DNA of 64,000 bases from Cordylochernes scorpioides (GCA_030710605.1 CP092863.1:119128164-119192163), one strand, 5' to 3'. Shown: positions 33,000 through 43,110, counted from the stretch's first letter. The notes: generated from the letters alone by a model not told the origin. Numbers and translations are program-made.

Positions 33000-33480
33000 A
33001 AGTGCCCCGTGACATACAGCGAGAAGACACGGACCAAGTGAAGCGGAGGGGGAAGTCAGTATCTACAGCACGACACCGCCGTAGACGGAACAACGTCACG
33101 GCTTGGTAGGTAGACTGACACACCATGTTTCCAGTACCTCAGGAGAGAATTAAAGAAGAAAGAAGAACGAGATATGTGAAAGAAACCATCCAACCATCCA
33201 CATTTATCCAATTACACTTTTTTTCTTCGTCGTCTTGTGTATCGACAAAGAATTAAGACGAGAAGAGAAAAAACAACTTTTAAAATCCAATTTCTGTGGT
33301 AGATACATTGTGAAAAAGAGTAATTGAATTTCGATACCGGATATATAGACACTGATGTACAAAAAGAGAACAAAATAATAATTAAAAAAATTGAATAAAA
33401 AATTGATAAACCCGAAATTACTTTAAATATAAGAAGCTTATATTATACATTTAACACAATGTTTTCTTAACCAAATACAA
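33000..33480. other. Duplicated non-repeat sequence, nothing coding recognised
   Basis: Single-copy-looking sequence mirrored at 51535-51990 (e.g. GACGGAACAACGTCACGGCT here). No BICDL 5' exon could be identified. Confidence 0.4.
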
Positions 33481-33677
33481 TCATGGAGACAAAACTTAAG
33501 GAAGTTGTACCTTTTAACATGTATATATCAGGATTCAGACAATAACTCTGAAAGATATTACAGTGACCTTTATTGAAAGACACACGAGATAACCAAGTAT
33601 GAACAAAATCACCTGTCTCCTTCATTACAGACGACCAGCAATATCAAAGACTTTCCACTTCCTAAAGTTTTATCTAC
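33481..33677 (+). mobile_element. MITE family 1 cut by the assembly gap
   Basis: Starts AATCATGGAGACAAAACTTA (an AGAC variant of the terminus) and runs to CCACTTCCTAAAGTTTTATC, losing only the last terminal bases to the gap. In the right arm the same copy is complete (51310-51512). Confidence 0.75.
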
Positions 33678-33777
33678 NNNNNNNNNNNNNNNNNNNNNNN
33701 NNNNNNNNNNNNNNNNNNNNNNNNNNNNNNNNNNNNNNNNNNNNNNNNNNNNNNNNNNNNNNNNNNNNNNNNNNNNN
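33678..33777. other. Assembly gap (100 N)
   Basis: Exactly 100 Ns, the conventional size for a gap of unknown length. It falls exactly where the left arm of the inverted duplication ends. Confidence 1.
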
Positions 33778-34010
33778 CCCGCCGCCGCAGATAGTAGATA
33801 TACCGGTGGATTGTGGAGGGAGGGAGGGTGGTTAACGGAAGCAGGCGTGAAATAATTTGTCACACCGTCACCATTCAGGTGACATTCCTATCGGAGTGTC
33901 GGAAACAGTCATCTCACGGGTCGTTGACTCTCATTGTCACGGTAGCGATTGCTGGACAGGACTCTGTCTGTCTGTCTGACCACTGTCCACTTCCTTATAT
34001 ATATATCTAC

Positions 34011-34702
34011 ACTCATGGACAAAACTTAAGGAAGTTGTACCTTTCAGCATGTATATCGGGATTGAGACAATAACTCTGAAAGATATTACAGTGACCTTTA
34101 TTGAAGACACACGAGATAACCAATATACACTCATGGACAAAACTTAAGGAAGTTGTACCTTTCAGCATGTATATCGGGATTGAGACAATAACTCTGAAAG
34201 ATATTACAGTAACCTTTATTGAAGACACACGAGATAACCAATATACACTCATGGACCAAACTTAAGGAAGTTGTACCTTTCAGCATGTATATCGGGATTA
34301 AGACAATAACTCTGAAAAATATTACAGTAACCTTTATTGAAGACACACGAGATAACCAATATACACTCATGGACAAAACTTAAGGAAGTTGTACCTTTCA
34401 GCATGTATATCGGGATTGAGACAATAACTCTGAAAGATATTACAGTGACCTTTATTGAAGACCCACGAGATAACCAATATACACTCATGGACAAAACTCA
34501 AGGAAGTTGTACCTTTTACCATGTATATCGGTATTCATATAATAACTCTGAAAGATATTAGAGTGACCTTTATTGAAGACATACGACCAAGTGTGAACAA
34601 AATTATTTCTGTCTCCTTAAAAAATAATTTTAAAAAATAAATAGACGACCGGCGACATCAAAGACTTACCACTTCCTTAATTTTTGTCCATGAGTGTATA
34701 TA
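34011..34702 (+). mobile_element. MITE family 1 with five tandem 5' halves and one 3' half
   Basis: Five units of 118 bp (starts about 34011, 34129, 34247, 34365, 34483), each TACACTCATGGACAAAACTT... to GAGATAACCAA, and only the last continues through CCAAGTGTGAACAAA, GACCGGCGACATCAAAGAC to the 3' terminus AATTTTTGTCCATGAGTGTA. A small-scale version of the 18789-23117 array, with both true ends present. Confidence 0.85.
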
Positions 34703-34744
34703 GCCTTCTCCTATATATAGGTTTTATGTTGTTTCTGTATGGGA

Positions 34745-34870
34745 TATTTATGGCACAGTACTTAACCTATTAGTGAGGGTAGTTAACCAAACAGGGCTCT
34801 GTGGCATTTTGTAAGTAAGTGTAAAGTCGAAATGATTTTTGTGTATGTAGACATGTGGCGTTGTACTTTA
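34745..34870 (+). mobile_element. SINE-B body fragment
   Basis: AGGGCTCTGTGGCATTTTGT, AAGTGTAAAGTCGAAATGAT and GTAGACATGTGGCGTTGTAC match the body of 26860-27155. The LTR element begins 28 bp further on. Confidence 0.5.
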
Positions 34871-34898
34871 GATGGGGTTTAAAGGGGTTGTTATATAT

Positions 34899-35238
34899 TG
34901 TTACATCATGATTAATGGCGTATTTCTTATATTAGTTTTAATATATTTGAAATTTAAATTATATATTTATTTATTTTTATATAAAATATTCTATGATATT
35001 TATTTAAAACAGATTATTAATTTATCATTATTTGTATTTAGGTACACTGTGACTTCACTGCTCTCTTTGATGTGAGAAAATAAAGACAGGATTCTGGTGG
35101 CTACTTAAAGAAGACTTATCTCGTTATTCCCTTTTATAAATTTGTAGGATGGTTGAAACACGCTCTGGTAAGATGCAAGACCCAGCACAGGAGAGAATCC
35201 AAGCTGAAGAGTCTGCCAAGCCGCAACCTGGTGTAACA
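34899..35238 (+). repeat. 5' LTR
   Basis: 340 bp, TG...CA ends. The U3 part is very AT-rich. AATAAA at 35079-35084 marks the likely R/U5 side. The last 90 bases (35149-35238) are the first 30 codons of gag. Confidence 0.95.
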
Positions 35239-36297
35239 ATTGGTAGAGATGCTAGTTCCGACCCAGTTGTCCTGAATCCCAACATCGACATCCCCAAGTA
35301 TGATGGAACGGAAGACCCTCGCCCATGGATTGAATCTCTTGAAGAAATTGGCTTCTTGTACCATTGGGCAGACTACATTATCTCTCGTTATGCCGCCATG
35401 AACATGACGGGAAGCGCTAAAACCTGGTTGAATTTACACAAAGCTAGTTTCACGAGCTGGGAAAATATTAAAATCCGCCTCATTCAGGATTTTTCTTTGG
35501 ACGCGAATAAAGAAGAACTTAGAATGAAGCTCAACAGAATGCAACACTGGAATGAACCAGCAATCAGGTTCGCGGAAGACATTCTAGTGTTGTGCAACAA
35601 GGTTGACCCCGCAATGGAAGAAGAAACAAAAATTGAACATGTTATTGGAGGACTGAAAAAAGAGTACTCATTCGCGCTCTACCTGAACCCTCCTAAAACG
35701 ACCGATGACCTTCTTGTCGTGTGCAAGAAAATGGATTCTTTTGAAAAGAAGTATCGGGAACGTGTGGAGAAATCCAGAAACCTATATAACGGTCCACGCT
35801 ATTCTAGACCCCAACAACAATCGAGGTACGTGCCGCCGACTGCCGCACGAAACTACCAGACCACTTCCAGGCCCCAAGCCCCTGTTTCCAATAATTACAA
35901 GAACGACTCCCATCCTACCCCCAGACAGTATCGAAACAACTTTCCCCAGCCCTCTACCCCTAGACGTCCTTATAATCCTAACTTTGTGCCGAAACCAAAC
36001 CTTCAGAGAAACACTTACAATAAAAGCCAAGATGTGAGCAAAAATAGGACGGAAGATGGAAGACCAATCTGCTTTAAATGTAACAAGCCAGGGCACGTGG
36101 CCCGTTATTGTAGGGTCAAGTTTATAAGAATCCTAGAAGAGGATCCAGCAGATACCCAAGAGAAGGTCGAAGAAAAATGCCAAATGAATGAAATATCAGA
36201 GAAATCAGGACCTCGGCTTTATGCTGATGTATGTCATAGCACACAGACAAATATTCCTACCCGGAATAGATATTCCGTGTTGGAAGATTTAAACTAA
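35149..36297 (+). CDS. gag: Gag polyprotein of Ty3/gypsy element
   Basis: 382 codons, starting MVETRSGKMQDPAQ inside the 5' LTR. The first 30 codons end exactly at the LTR border and the frame continues through the putative primer-binding site. A capsid-like helical region (around residues 45-210, e.g. PKYDGTEDPRPWIESLEE and SAKTWLNLH) is followed by a basic, Pro/Arg/Asn/Gln-rich stretch and a CCHC zinc knuckle CFKCNKPGHVARYC (308-321), the expected nucleocapsid RNA-binding motif. The gag stop TAA (36295-36297) is immediately preceded by TTTAAAC. Gag proteins assemble the particle that packages the element RNA. An alternative is that a shorter protein starts at a downstream methionine. Confidence 0.92.
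   Translation: MVETRSGKMQDPAQERIQAEESAKPQPGVTIGRDASSDPVVLNPNIDIPKYDGTEDPRPWIESLEEIGFLYHWADYIISRYAAMNMTGSAKTWLNLHKASFTSWENIKIRLIQDFSLDANKEELRMKLNRMQHWNEPAIRFAEDILVLCNKVDPAMEEETKIEHVIGGLKKEYSFALYLNPPKTTDDLLVVCKKMDSFEKKYRERVEKSRNLYNGPRYSRPQQQSRYVPPTAARNYQTTSRPQAPVSNNYKNDSHPTPRQYRNNFPQPSTPRRPYNPNFVPKPNLQRNTYNKSQDVSKNRTEDGRPICFKCNKPGHVARYCRVKFIRILEEDPADTQEKVEEKCQMNEISEKSGPRLYADVCHSTQTNIPTRNRYSVLEDLN
36288..36294 (+). promoter_or_regulatory. -1 ribosomal frameshift heptamer T TTA AAC
   Basis: TTTAAAC is read in the gag frame as ..T TTA AAC followed at once by the TAA stop. This has the canonical X XXY YYZ form and codon phase, and pol lies in the -1 frame, open through this point. No obvious downstream stem was identified by eye. 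Confidence 0.8.
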
Positions 36298-39200
36298 GCG
36301 TCGCGCCTGAATCTGTCAATCAAAGCAAGTCGACCATAAACGGAATCAAGAAGTTGGACCCTAAATACAAATTAAAAATTAATGTGGACAAGATAGGGAC
36401 TTTTGAAGCTTTGGTTGATACAGGTGCTGACCTCTCAGTGGTCGACCTCAGAACGGCCCTCGATACAGGCCATGGTATAAGTAAACTCGCAAAAATTTGT
36501 GCAGGACCCGATGGAAAAAAATTGGACATGGTAGGAAGTATATTTTTAAATATAAAAATTGATGACGAAACATTATCACACAACTTTGTGATATTGAAAA
36601 CGCATTTACGGACATTAATTCTTGGGAGAGATTTCCTTAAGAAAATGAACGCAAAAATAGATTGTAAGCAAGAAACTATAAAATATGATTTGACGAATAA
36701 TCATGACGAAATCAATTTTGAAATGTTGAAAATAAAGAGTGCCAAGGATTCCATTGTACAGGAATGTTCCATGAAATTGATCAAGACATTGGTAGAAACA
36801 GAGGATGGAGAATATATTATCGAGGAGAGCAGCAAAATGTTTCAAACAAATGGACTTCGTCTAGCAAGAAGCTTGATCAATGTTATAAATAGGGAAACAC
36901 ACATCTGGATAACTAATCCGTATCCTCGACCGTTAAAAATAATGAAAAACCAAACATTGGCTTTTGGAAGTAGTCCAGCGAAAATAAATGTGAGTCGAGA
37001 AAGAGAGGTAGAAAAGAACGAAGAACCTAGATTCCAAATAAACGAAAATCTTTCACCAAAGGAACAGAAGGAGTTAAAACAAGTTTTAGAAAGGTATGGA
37101 GATCTTTTTTCATCGAGATTAGGGAGAACCAATTTGGCAAAACATCGGATAGACACAGAAGACGCGAAGCCAATTAAACACAAGCCTTACCGGGTAAGTG
37201 CTAAAGAACGAGATATTATAAAAGAGCAAATTGACGAGATGCTTACAGAAGGCATAATTAGGCCATCTTCTAGCCCCTGGTCTTTTCCAGTAATATTGGT
37301 CAAGAAGCGAGATGGTAAATACAGATTTTGTGTGGACTACAGAAAACTGAATAATGTGACAGTAAAAGATGTCTATCCGATCCCTAGAATAGACGAAGTT
37401 ATGGATACTCTCCAAGGATCTACACACTTCTCAGCAATAGACCTCAGATCTGGATATTGGCAAGTTGAAGTCGAAGAAAGAGACAAAGAGAAAACAGCTT
37501 TCACTACAGCGCATGGATTATATGAATTCAACGTGATGCCTTTTGGACTTTGTAACGCGCCTGCTACCTTTGAGAGAAATATGGAGAATATGCTTGGAAA
37601 TCTGAGATGGCAAATTTGTTTGTGTTATCTGGATGATGTTATCATATATAGCCCGGATTTTCCAACGCACCTCAAAAGACTTGAAGCTGTTTTTAGATGT
37701 TTTCGTGAATCTAATTTAAGGTTAAACGACAAAAAATGCCGATTTGCTTTTGAAGAATTGGAGATTCTCGGCTATATAACGAGCAAACATGGTATAAAAC
37801 CCGCGGAACATAACATCAAAGCTGTCAGAAATTTTCCTCGACCCAAAAAGGTCAAAGAAGTACAATCCTTTTTGGGAATGTGTTCATATTATAGAAAATT
37901 TATCAAAGACTTTTCAAAAATTGCTGACCCTTTGACCAACCTTATAAAAAAAAGTGTATCATTTACCTGGACAGAAAGACAAGAGGAAGCGTTTCAAACC
38001 CTAAAAACAGCACTATTAAGTCCACCAATTTTAGGTCACTTCAATCCAAATGCACCTACTTATGTTCATACTGATGCGTCCAACATCGGCATAGGTGCAA
38101 CACTTGTCCAAGACATCGGTGGTGAAGAGAAGGTGATCTCATATTTGAGTCGTACCCTAAGTAAAGCGGAGCAAAATTATTCAACCACTGAAAAAGAATG
38201 TCTGGCCGTTGTCTGGTCAATGTCAAAATTACGACCCTACCTTTATGGAAGACACTTTAAAATAGTAACAGACCATCACGCCTTATGCTGGCTCAAAAAC
38301 TTGAAGGATCCAACAGGTCGATTGGCAAGATGGGCATTGAAAATTCAAGAATATGACTTCGATATAATACATAAATCGGGAAAGAAGCATCTGGACGCCG
38401 ATGGCTTATCTAGGGGGCCCTTACCAGAAACTGATTGGGATGAGGATTTTGAAAGGCTATTTTTAAATCAAATAACAGACGAAGAGGATAAATTTATCGA
38501 AAGTGTTAAGAAAAACCTTAATGGAAGCAGGCGATCAATTGCGCAAAACTTTAAAGAAGAAGATGGATGCCTCTTTAAGAAAAACCCGAACCCTGAAGGC
38601 AGGGCGTGGTTGCTTGTGGTTCCAGAGAATAAAAAGAGAGAAATTATGAAAGAATATCACAATCATATGTCGAATGGCCATCTGGGCGTCGCCAGAACCA
38701 TGTACCGAATAAAGAGTAAATACTTTTGGCCATCCATGCTAAAGGATGTCTCAGAATTCGTTAGGACGTGTCACCTTTGCCAAAGTAGGAAAGGCTCAAA
38801 CCAATTACCTTCTGGACTACTACAGCCCATCCCCCCAGCCAACTTTCCTTTCGAAAGAATTGGAATTGACTTTGTTGGTCCACTACCATCTACGAAAAAC
38901 AGGAAAAAATGGATAATCGTGCTGTCGGACTACTACACTAGATATGCAGAAACAAGAGCAGTCTCGGAAGCAACAGTGAAAGAAGTTTCTAAATTTCTAG
39001 TAGAGGATATTTTTCTTCGGCACGGAGCCCCACAATATCTTATTAGTGACAGAGGCTCTCAATTTACCAGTAATTTAATGAAAGAGGTGATGAAAACGTG
39101 CAAGATTAAACATTGCTTCACAACGAGCTATCATCCCCAGACTAATGGATTGACAGAGCGGTTAAATAGAACATTGATCAATATGCTCAGTATGTATGTG

Positions 39201-39761
39201 AACACTGATCAGAAAAATTGGGACGAAATACTCCCATTCATCACTCACGCTTACAATACTACAATTCAGGAAACCACAGGATATTCTCCCTTTTTCCTGA
39301 TGTTTGGAAGAGAACCCACGTCTCTTTTGGACGACAGGAATATCTCGGTGGACATTGACAAAGATGATTATGATGAATACATAAAACATCACTTAGACAA
39401 AATAAACAGAACAAGAAAATTAGTTATTAACAACACAATAAAGACTCAAGAAAGAATGAAAAAGAACTATGACAAGAAACACATGGAAAGAAGCTACGAA
39501 CCAGGAGAATTAGTAGCAGTTTGGACACCAATTAGGAAAATAGGAAAGTGTGAGAAACTACTGAGAAAATATTTTGGCCCATATAGAATATTAAAGAAGC
39601 TGTCCAACGTAAATTACTTAATTGAACCAAAAGATAATCCTGGCCAAGACCCATTGATTGTCCATGTCTCAAGAATCAAACCCTATTTTGAAAGAATTGA
39701 TGAGGTCAATCACGAGGACGTGACGACCTCTGGAGAGGGGGAAGTGTTACATCATGATTAA
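36294..39761 (+). CDS. pol: Pol polyprotein (PR-RT-RNH-IN) of Ty3/gypsy element
   Basis: Open from the gag overlap to TAA at 39759-39761. No ATG is well placed at its start, so it is probably made by the -1 frameshift. Residues numbered from the TTG at 36354: protease DTGADLS (22-28), RT FCVDYRKLN (325-333) and YLDD (425-428), RNase H HTDAS (573-577), integrase HHCC finger (H771/H776, C806, C809) and D839-D899-E935, i.e. D(59)D(35)E. The C-terminus has the GPY motif (FGPYRILKKL), but I see no chromodomain. Its last residues (EGEVLHHD) are encoded by the polypurine tract and the first 17 bases of the 3' LTR. No stops, frameshifts or missing catalytic residues. Confidence 0.95.
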   Translation, partial: LSVAPESVNQSKSTINGIKKLDPKYKLKINVDKIGTFEALVDTGADLSVVDLRTALDTGHGISKLAKICAGPDGKKLDMVGSIFLNIKIDDETLSHNFVILKTHLRTLILGRDFLKKMNAKIDCKQETIKYDLTNNHDEINFEMLKIKSAKDSIVQECSMKLIKTLVETEDGEYIIEESSKMFQTNGLRLARSLINVINRETHIWITNPYPRPLKIMKNQTLAFGSSPAKINVSREREVEKNEEPRFQINENLSPKEQKELKQVLERYGDLFSSRLGRTNLAKHRIDTEDAKPIKHKPYRVSAKERDIIKEQIDEMLTEGIIRPSSSPWSFPVILVKKRDGKYRFCVDYRKLNNVTVKDVYPIPRIDEVMDTLQGSTHFSAIDLRSGYWQVEVEERDKEKTAFTTAHGLYEFNVMPFGLCNAPATFERNMENMLGNLRWQICLCYLDDVIIYSPDFPTHLKRLEAVFRCFRESNLRLNDKKCRFAFEELEILGYITSKHGIKPAEHNIKAVRNFPRPKKVKEVQSFLGMCSYYRKFIKDFSKIADPLTNLIKKSVSFTWTERQEEAFQTLKTALLSPPILGHFNPNAPTYVHTDASNIGIGATLVQDIGGEEKVISYLSRTLSKAEQNYSTTEKECLAVVWSMSKLRPYLYGRHFKIVTDHHALCWLKNLKDPTGRLARWALKIQEYDFDIIHKSGKKHLDADGLSRGPLPETDWDEDFERLFLNQITDEEDKFIESVKKNLNGSRRSIAQNFKEEDGCLFKKNPNPEGRAWLLVVPENKKREIMKEYHNHMSNGHLGVARTMYRIKSKYFWPSMLKDVSEFVRTCHLCQSRKGSNQLPSGLLQPIPPANFPFERIGIDFVGPLPSTKNRKKWIIVLSDYYTRYAETRAVSEATVKEVSKFLVEDIFLRHGAPQYLISDRGSQFTSNLMKEVMKTCKIKHCFTTSYHPQTNGLTERLNRTLINMLSMYVNTDQKNWDEILPFITHAYNTTIQETTGYSPFFLMFGREPTSLLDDRNISVDIDKDDYDEYIKHHLDKINRTRKLVINNTIKTQERMKKNYDKKHMERSYEPGELVAVWTPIRKIGKCEKLLRKYFGPYRILKKLSNVNYLIEPKDNPGQDPLIVHVSRIKPYFERIDEVNHEDVTTSGEGEVLHHD

Positions 39762-40084
39762 TGGCGTATTTCTTATATTAGTTTTAATATATTTGAAATT
39801 TAAATTATATATTTATTTATTTTTATATAAAATATTCTATGATATTTATTTAAAACAGATTATTAATTTATCATTATTTGTATTTAGGTACACTGTGACT
39901 TCACTGCTCTCTTTGATGTGAGAAAATAAAGACAGGATTCTGGTGGCTACTTAAAGAAGACTTATCTCGTTATTCCCTTTTATAAATTTGTAGGATGGTT
40001 GAAACACGCTCTGGTAAGATGCAAGACCCAGCACAGGAGAGAATCCAAGCTGAAGAGTCTGCCAAGCCGCAACCTGGTGTAACA
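39745..40084 (+). repeat. 3' LTR
   Basis: 340 bp, identical by eye to the 5' LTR. It contains the pol stop codon at its start and a second copy of the gag start region, whose frame ends soon after in the flank (TGA about 14 bases past the LTR). Confidence 0.95.
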
Positions 40085-40224
40085 ATATCTACTGATTGAC
40101 AATAAACTGAGCCTTTTTAAGGTCTATACAGGGTCTAAACTCAAACTACCTAGTGCTTAGTGTTTGAACAAGGTCTACATGGGCTCTAAACATAGTCTAC
40201 TCCTGGTCTTAGATATGATCTACA

Positions 40225-40432
40225 CCTATGGACAAAACTTAAGGATGTGGTAGGTCCTTGATTCGCCGGTCGTCCATTTATTTATTTTTTAAGAGACAGA
40301 CGCAATTTTGCTTACACTTTGGTTATCTCGTGTGTCTTCAATAAAGGTCACTGTAATATCTTTCAGAGTTATTGTCTCAATCCCGATATACATGCTAAAA
40401 CGTACGACTTCCTTAAGTTTAGTCTATAAGTT
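40225..40432 (-). mobile_element. MITE family 1, single copy
   Basis: ACACCTATGGACAAAACTTA, CTTACACTTTGGTTATCTCG, TCACTGTAATATCTTTCAGA, CAATCCCGATATACATGC and a diverged end AAGTTTAGTCTATAAGTTTA. Confidence 0.7.
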
Positions 40433-40781
40433 TATATATTTGCATATATCCGATGAACCCCATATTTGCATAGGCACTCAGGAATCGATCCAATTGGATC
40501 AGCTCTCCCAAGAAGGAAGGGACCGATCGGTATTTTAGGTTGGCGTTCCCACAGCACCGGTGACCCAGATGACAGACACAAAGGACAATGGGACAGTTCC
40601 GCCGCACGGTAAAGACAATCCCAAGATGAGACCAACACACCCGGGTGATATCCAGGTCCGGAGAGACGTCTTACCAACGTTCTCTTCTTTTTTTCCTTTT
40701 TGAAGAATCTCTATAGCGGTGAAGATATAGGAACCTTTCAAATTTGACAAAAAACAGACCGCAAGTACTCAAATGAAAGTA

Positions 40782-41184
40782 TACACTCATGGACAAAACT
40801 TAAGAAAGTTGCATGCTTTTTACCATGTATATCGGGATTCAGACAATAACTCTGAAATATATTACAGTGACCTTTATTGAAGATACTCAAGATAACCAAG
40901 TGTGAACAAGCTCTGTTTCCTTAAAAAAATAATAATAAATAAATAAATAAATACTCGACCGGCGACATTATGGACAAAAATAAAGGAAGTGGAAAGTCTT
41001 TGATGTCGCTGATCGTCTATTTTATTTTTTATTTTTTTATATGAAGAAGACAGAGGCTGTTTACATTTGGTTATCTCGTGTGTCTTCAATAAAGGTCACT
41101 GTAATATCTTTCAGAGTTATTGTCTCAATCCCGATATACATGGTAAAAGGTACAACTTCCTTAAGTTTTGTCCATGAGTGTATT
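40782..41184. mobile_element. Two MITE family 1 copies facing each other
   Basis: A plus-oriented copy (ACACTCATGGACAAAACTTA at 40782 to GACCGGCGACAT at 40968) runs straight into a minus-oriented copy (TGGACAAAAATAAAGGAAGT at 40971 to TTTGTCCATGAGTGTATTTA at 41182). The touching 3' ends have lost part of their termini. Confidence 0.65.
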
Positions 41185-41189
41185 TATTG

Positions 41190-41800
41190 TGTAAATAGTC
41201 GTGTGTATTTAGTGTGTTCCACATAACACAAATCTCTTAACACACTCTGCGTATGATATATGTATAAGTTATGTCCATGAGTGTATATGCATATGTTTGA
41301 GGAGGATATTGAAGCGAAAGTGTGGATACTCTTCAGTGATTTGGTTTCTCCTCCGTTTGTCTACCGACTTGCCAGATTCTCTCTGTGTCATTCGCTACCT
41401 GCAAATCATCCTGGCCGTTAGCCTCGATGTGGGAGGAGGGAAACTGAAGTTACGCTCTGGTGAGGCCGCCGCTGCTGCAATCGTGATGTGACTTCTTAGT
41501 AGGTGTAAGCTAATGGACTGTCACCTTTCTTGCTGTCGTTTTGTCACATCTCTGGCATGTTAGACTCCCTCTCTAGCGATCTCTTTAGACAGACTGTCTC
41601 TCTTTTTTCTTTTTATCCTTAGTACACCTGGTACAGGCCATGATAAATCAACAACAACAACAACAGCTTTATTAGGACATTTCCGTCCTGTAAGGACTCG
41701 CCATACATCATTTTCATGGAGAAAAGGGGGAGGGGGGGGGGGGGACATAATCAAAGGAGAGAAGGGAAAATGAAAAGGAAATCAAAGTATTCAACATAGG
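41190..41800. other. No gene recognised; G homopolymer
   Basis: Contains AACAACAACAACAAC (about 41648) and a G-run near 41730-41745. A plus-strand 64-codon frame lacks any motif. Confidence 0.35.
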
Positions 41801-41809
41801 GGCCATGAT

Positions 41810-42045
41810 AATCATGGTGGGTAGTTAGCGACTGCTTTTACTGTAAGTACATCACATGTCTACACATGTGAAAAGTAGTTCAACTTTGCATATACAAATG
41901 TGCCAGAGCCACTGTTTGGTTACTTGCACTCGCTGGTGGGGTTGGACTTTTTGCAAGAATCGGAGGTCATTGGAGCATTTTTTTTTTCTAAATCGGAAAA
42001 AAAGTAGCCAATGCGGGATTCGATCCCGGGTCGTAGTGGTCGAAA
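41810..42045 (-). mobile_element. SINE-B copy
   Basis: On the minus strand: CGACCCGGGATCGAATCCCG (head, about 42013-42032), an A/T run, then CACCAGCGAGTGCAAGTAAC, CATGTGTAGACATGTGATGT and CATGATTATCATGGCCC. Same order as 26860-27155. Confidence 0.6.
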
Positions 42046-42059
42046 ACCAAGTTTAGATC

Positions 42060-42550
42060 ATCCTTCCATCGATCTCCTAGACTGTCTCTAATAGAGGTAG
42101 ATTCCTGTAAAAACTTTGACGGACTATTTTTTATTTTTCAGGTGAATGGTAGAAGAATGAATTTCATTGTGGAGAGATTTTCGAAAGCTACGTACAGGGA
42201 TCGAATCCCATATTAACCTTTTTTTATTTCTTCTTCTTCAACTGTACTTTCAGACTGAAGTACTTTCAGTTCTTTTGTCTGAAGATGGTAACAACACTGT
42301 ACCGAAACATCACACACTAGTTATTTATTCGGATATGGCCATATTACCTTATGTTCATAATCTAAAATCTAAATTGTGTGCCTTATCATTGTAATTAAAT
42401 ACTTATAGACGTAAATAAATCGAAATATCTCAGCCAATCTGTATGCATAGACGTATGACGTATTTAAAGTTAAAAAATGCAGTCGCTAGCTACCCAACCA
42501 GAGCTATGAGCCGTTGTTGTAATTAAAAACTTTCAAGTTAAAAAAGAAAA
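42060..42550. other. No feature recognised
   Basis: AT-rich. A 75-codon plus-strand frame (42167-42394) has no identifiable domain. Confidence 0.3.
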
Positions 42551-42551
42551 A

Positions 42552-42797
42552 ATGGTTTCTCCTTTATCGGGCAACTGAAAGTTTCTGATGGCTTGCGCCA
42601 TCTTCAGGAATAAATATCAACTATTCGTTGATTTTTTAATTATTCCAGAATTTGACCAAATACCCATTATTGATTAATCAAGTAAACCCCTAACCACGTA
42701 CGCGTTTCTGGCTTATTATAGTTGATATTTATTCCGATAGATGGCGCAATCCATCAGTAACTTTTAGTTGCACGATAAGGAGATGCTCTTTTTTAAC
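42552..42797. mobile_element. MITE family 3, long palindrome
   Basis: TTATCGGGCAACTGAAAGTT and GATGGCTTGCGCCATCT at the left pair with AGATGGCGCAATCCATCAG and TTTTAGTTGCACGATAAGGA at the right. Between them about 60 bp differ from other members. Confidence 0.7.
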
Positions 42798-42799
42798 TT

Positions 42800-43110
42800 A
42801 TGAACCTTATCCAAGTACAATATCACATAAATACTTATAAGTGTAAAAGAATCGAAATCTCTCAGTTTTCTGCATGCGTTAAAGATATGTGACGTATTTA
42901 AAGTTTAAAAAATTGCAGTCGTTAGCTACCCAACCAGTTATCGGCATATCATACTATGTAAATAAGACACAATGACATCTATGCAGAAGACCTATATAAT
43001 TGATCGACTCAATTATAAGATTGGTTCAAAAGTTCATATTTTTCTTATTACTTGGCGAATAATATTATTACGGCCAATACATAATACAATTATAATATGA
43101 TACATTTGAG
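42800..43110. other. No feature recognised
   Basis: AT-rich sequence with partial internal duplication of 42420-42530 (AAATTGCAGTCG(C/T)TAGCTACC appears in both). Confidence 0.35.

Larger units (their letters stand above)
27660..33677 (+). repeat. Left arm of a large inverted duplication
   Basis: Reverse complement of 51310-64000 apart from insertions. Anchors in order: ATAAACCACTCC (27678) with its mirror near 63980; the CA-rich tract (28850) with 62730-62820; MITE 5 (29256) with 56797; the BICDL exon (29908-30240) with 56093-56425; MITE 4 (32090) with 54014; the 120-bp array (32590) with 52020; and the last bases before the gap (TTTTATCTAC) with GTAGATAAAA at about 51315. In the exon I saw one synonymous difference in about 130 bp compared, while introns differ mainly by indels. 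Confidence 0.9.
34899..40084 (+). mobile_element. Intact Ty3/gypsy LTR retrotransposon
   Basis: Two 340-bp LTRs, identical by eye, start TGTTACATC and end GTGTAACA. The 4-bp flanks ATAT (34895-34898) and ATAT (40085-40088) fit a target duplication. Between them gag and pol (protease, reverse transcriptase, RNase H, integrase, the Ty3/gypsy order) are open. No envelope gene. TGG at 35241 starts a possible primer-binding site two bases after the LTR, and a purine run GGAGAGGGGGAAG (39732-39744) directly precedes the 3' LTR. AATAAA at 35079 and 39925 can serve polyadenylation. The element is unusually compact: coding starts in one LTR and ends in the other. Confidence 0.95.

Noticed and set aside
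35782-37427. Minus-strand frames of 76-113 codons over gag and pol
   Set aside because: Antisense shadows without motifs.
41297-41491. 64-codon frame ending in an alanine run
   Set aside because: No domain, no splice context and no second copy for comparison.
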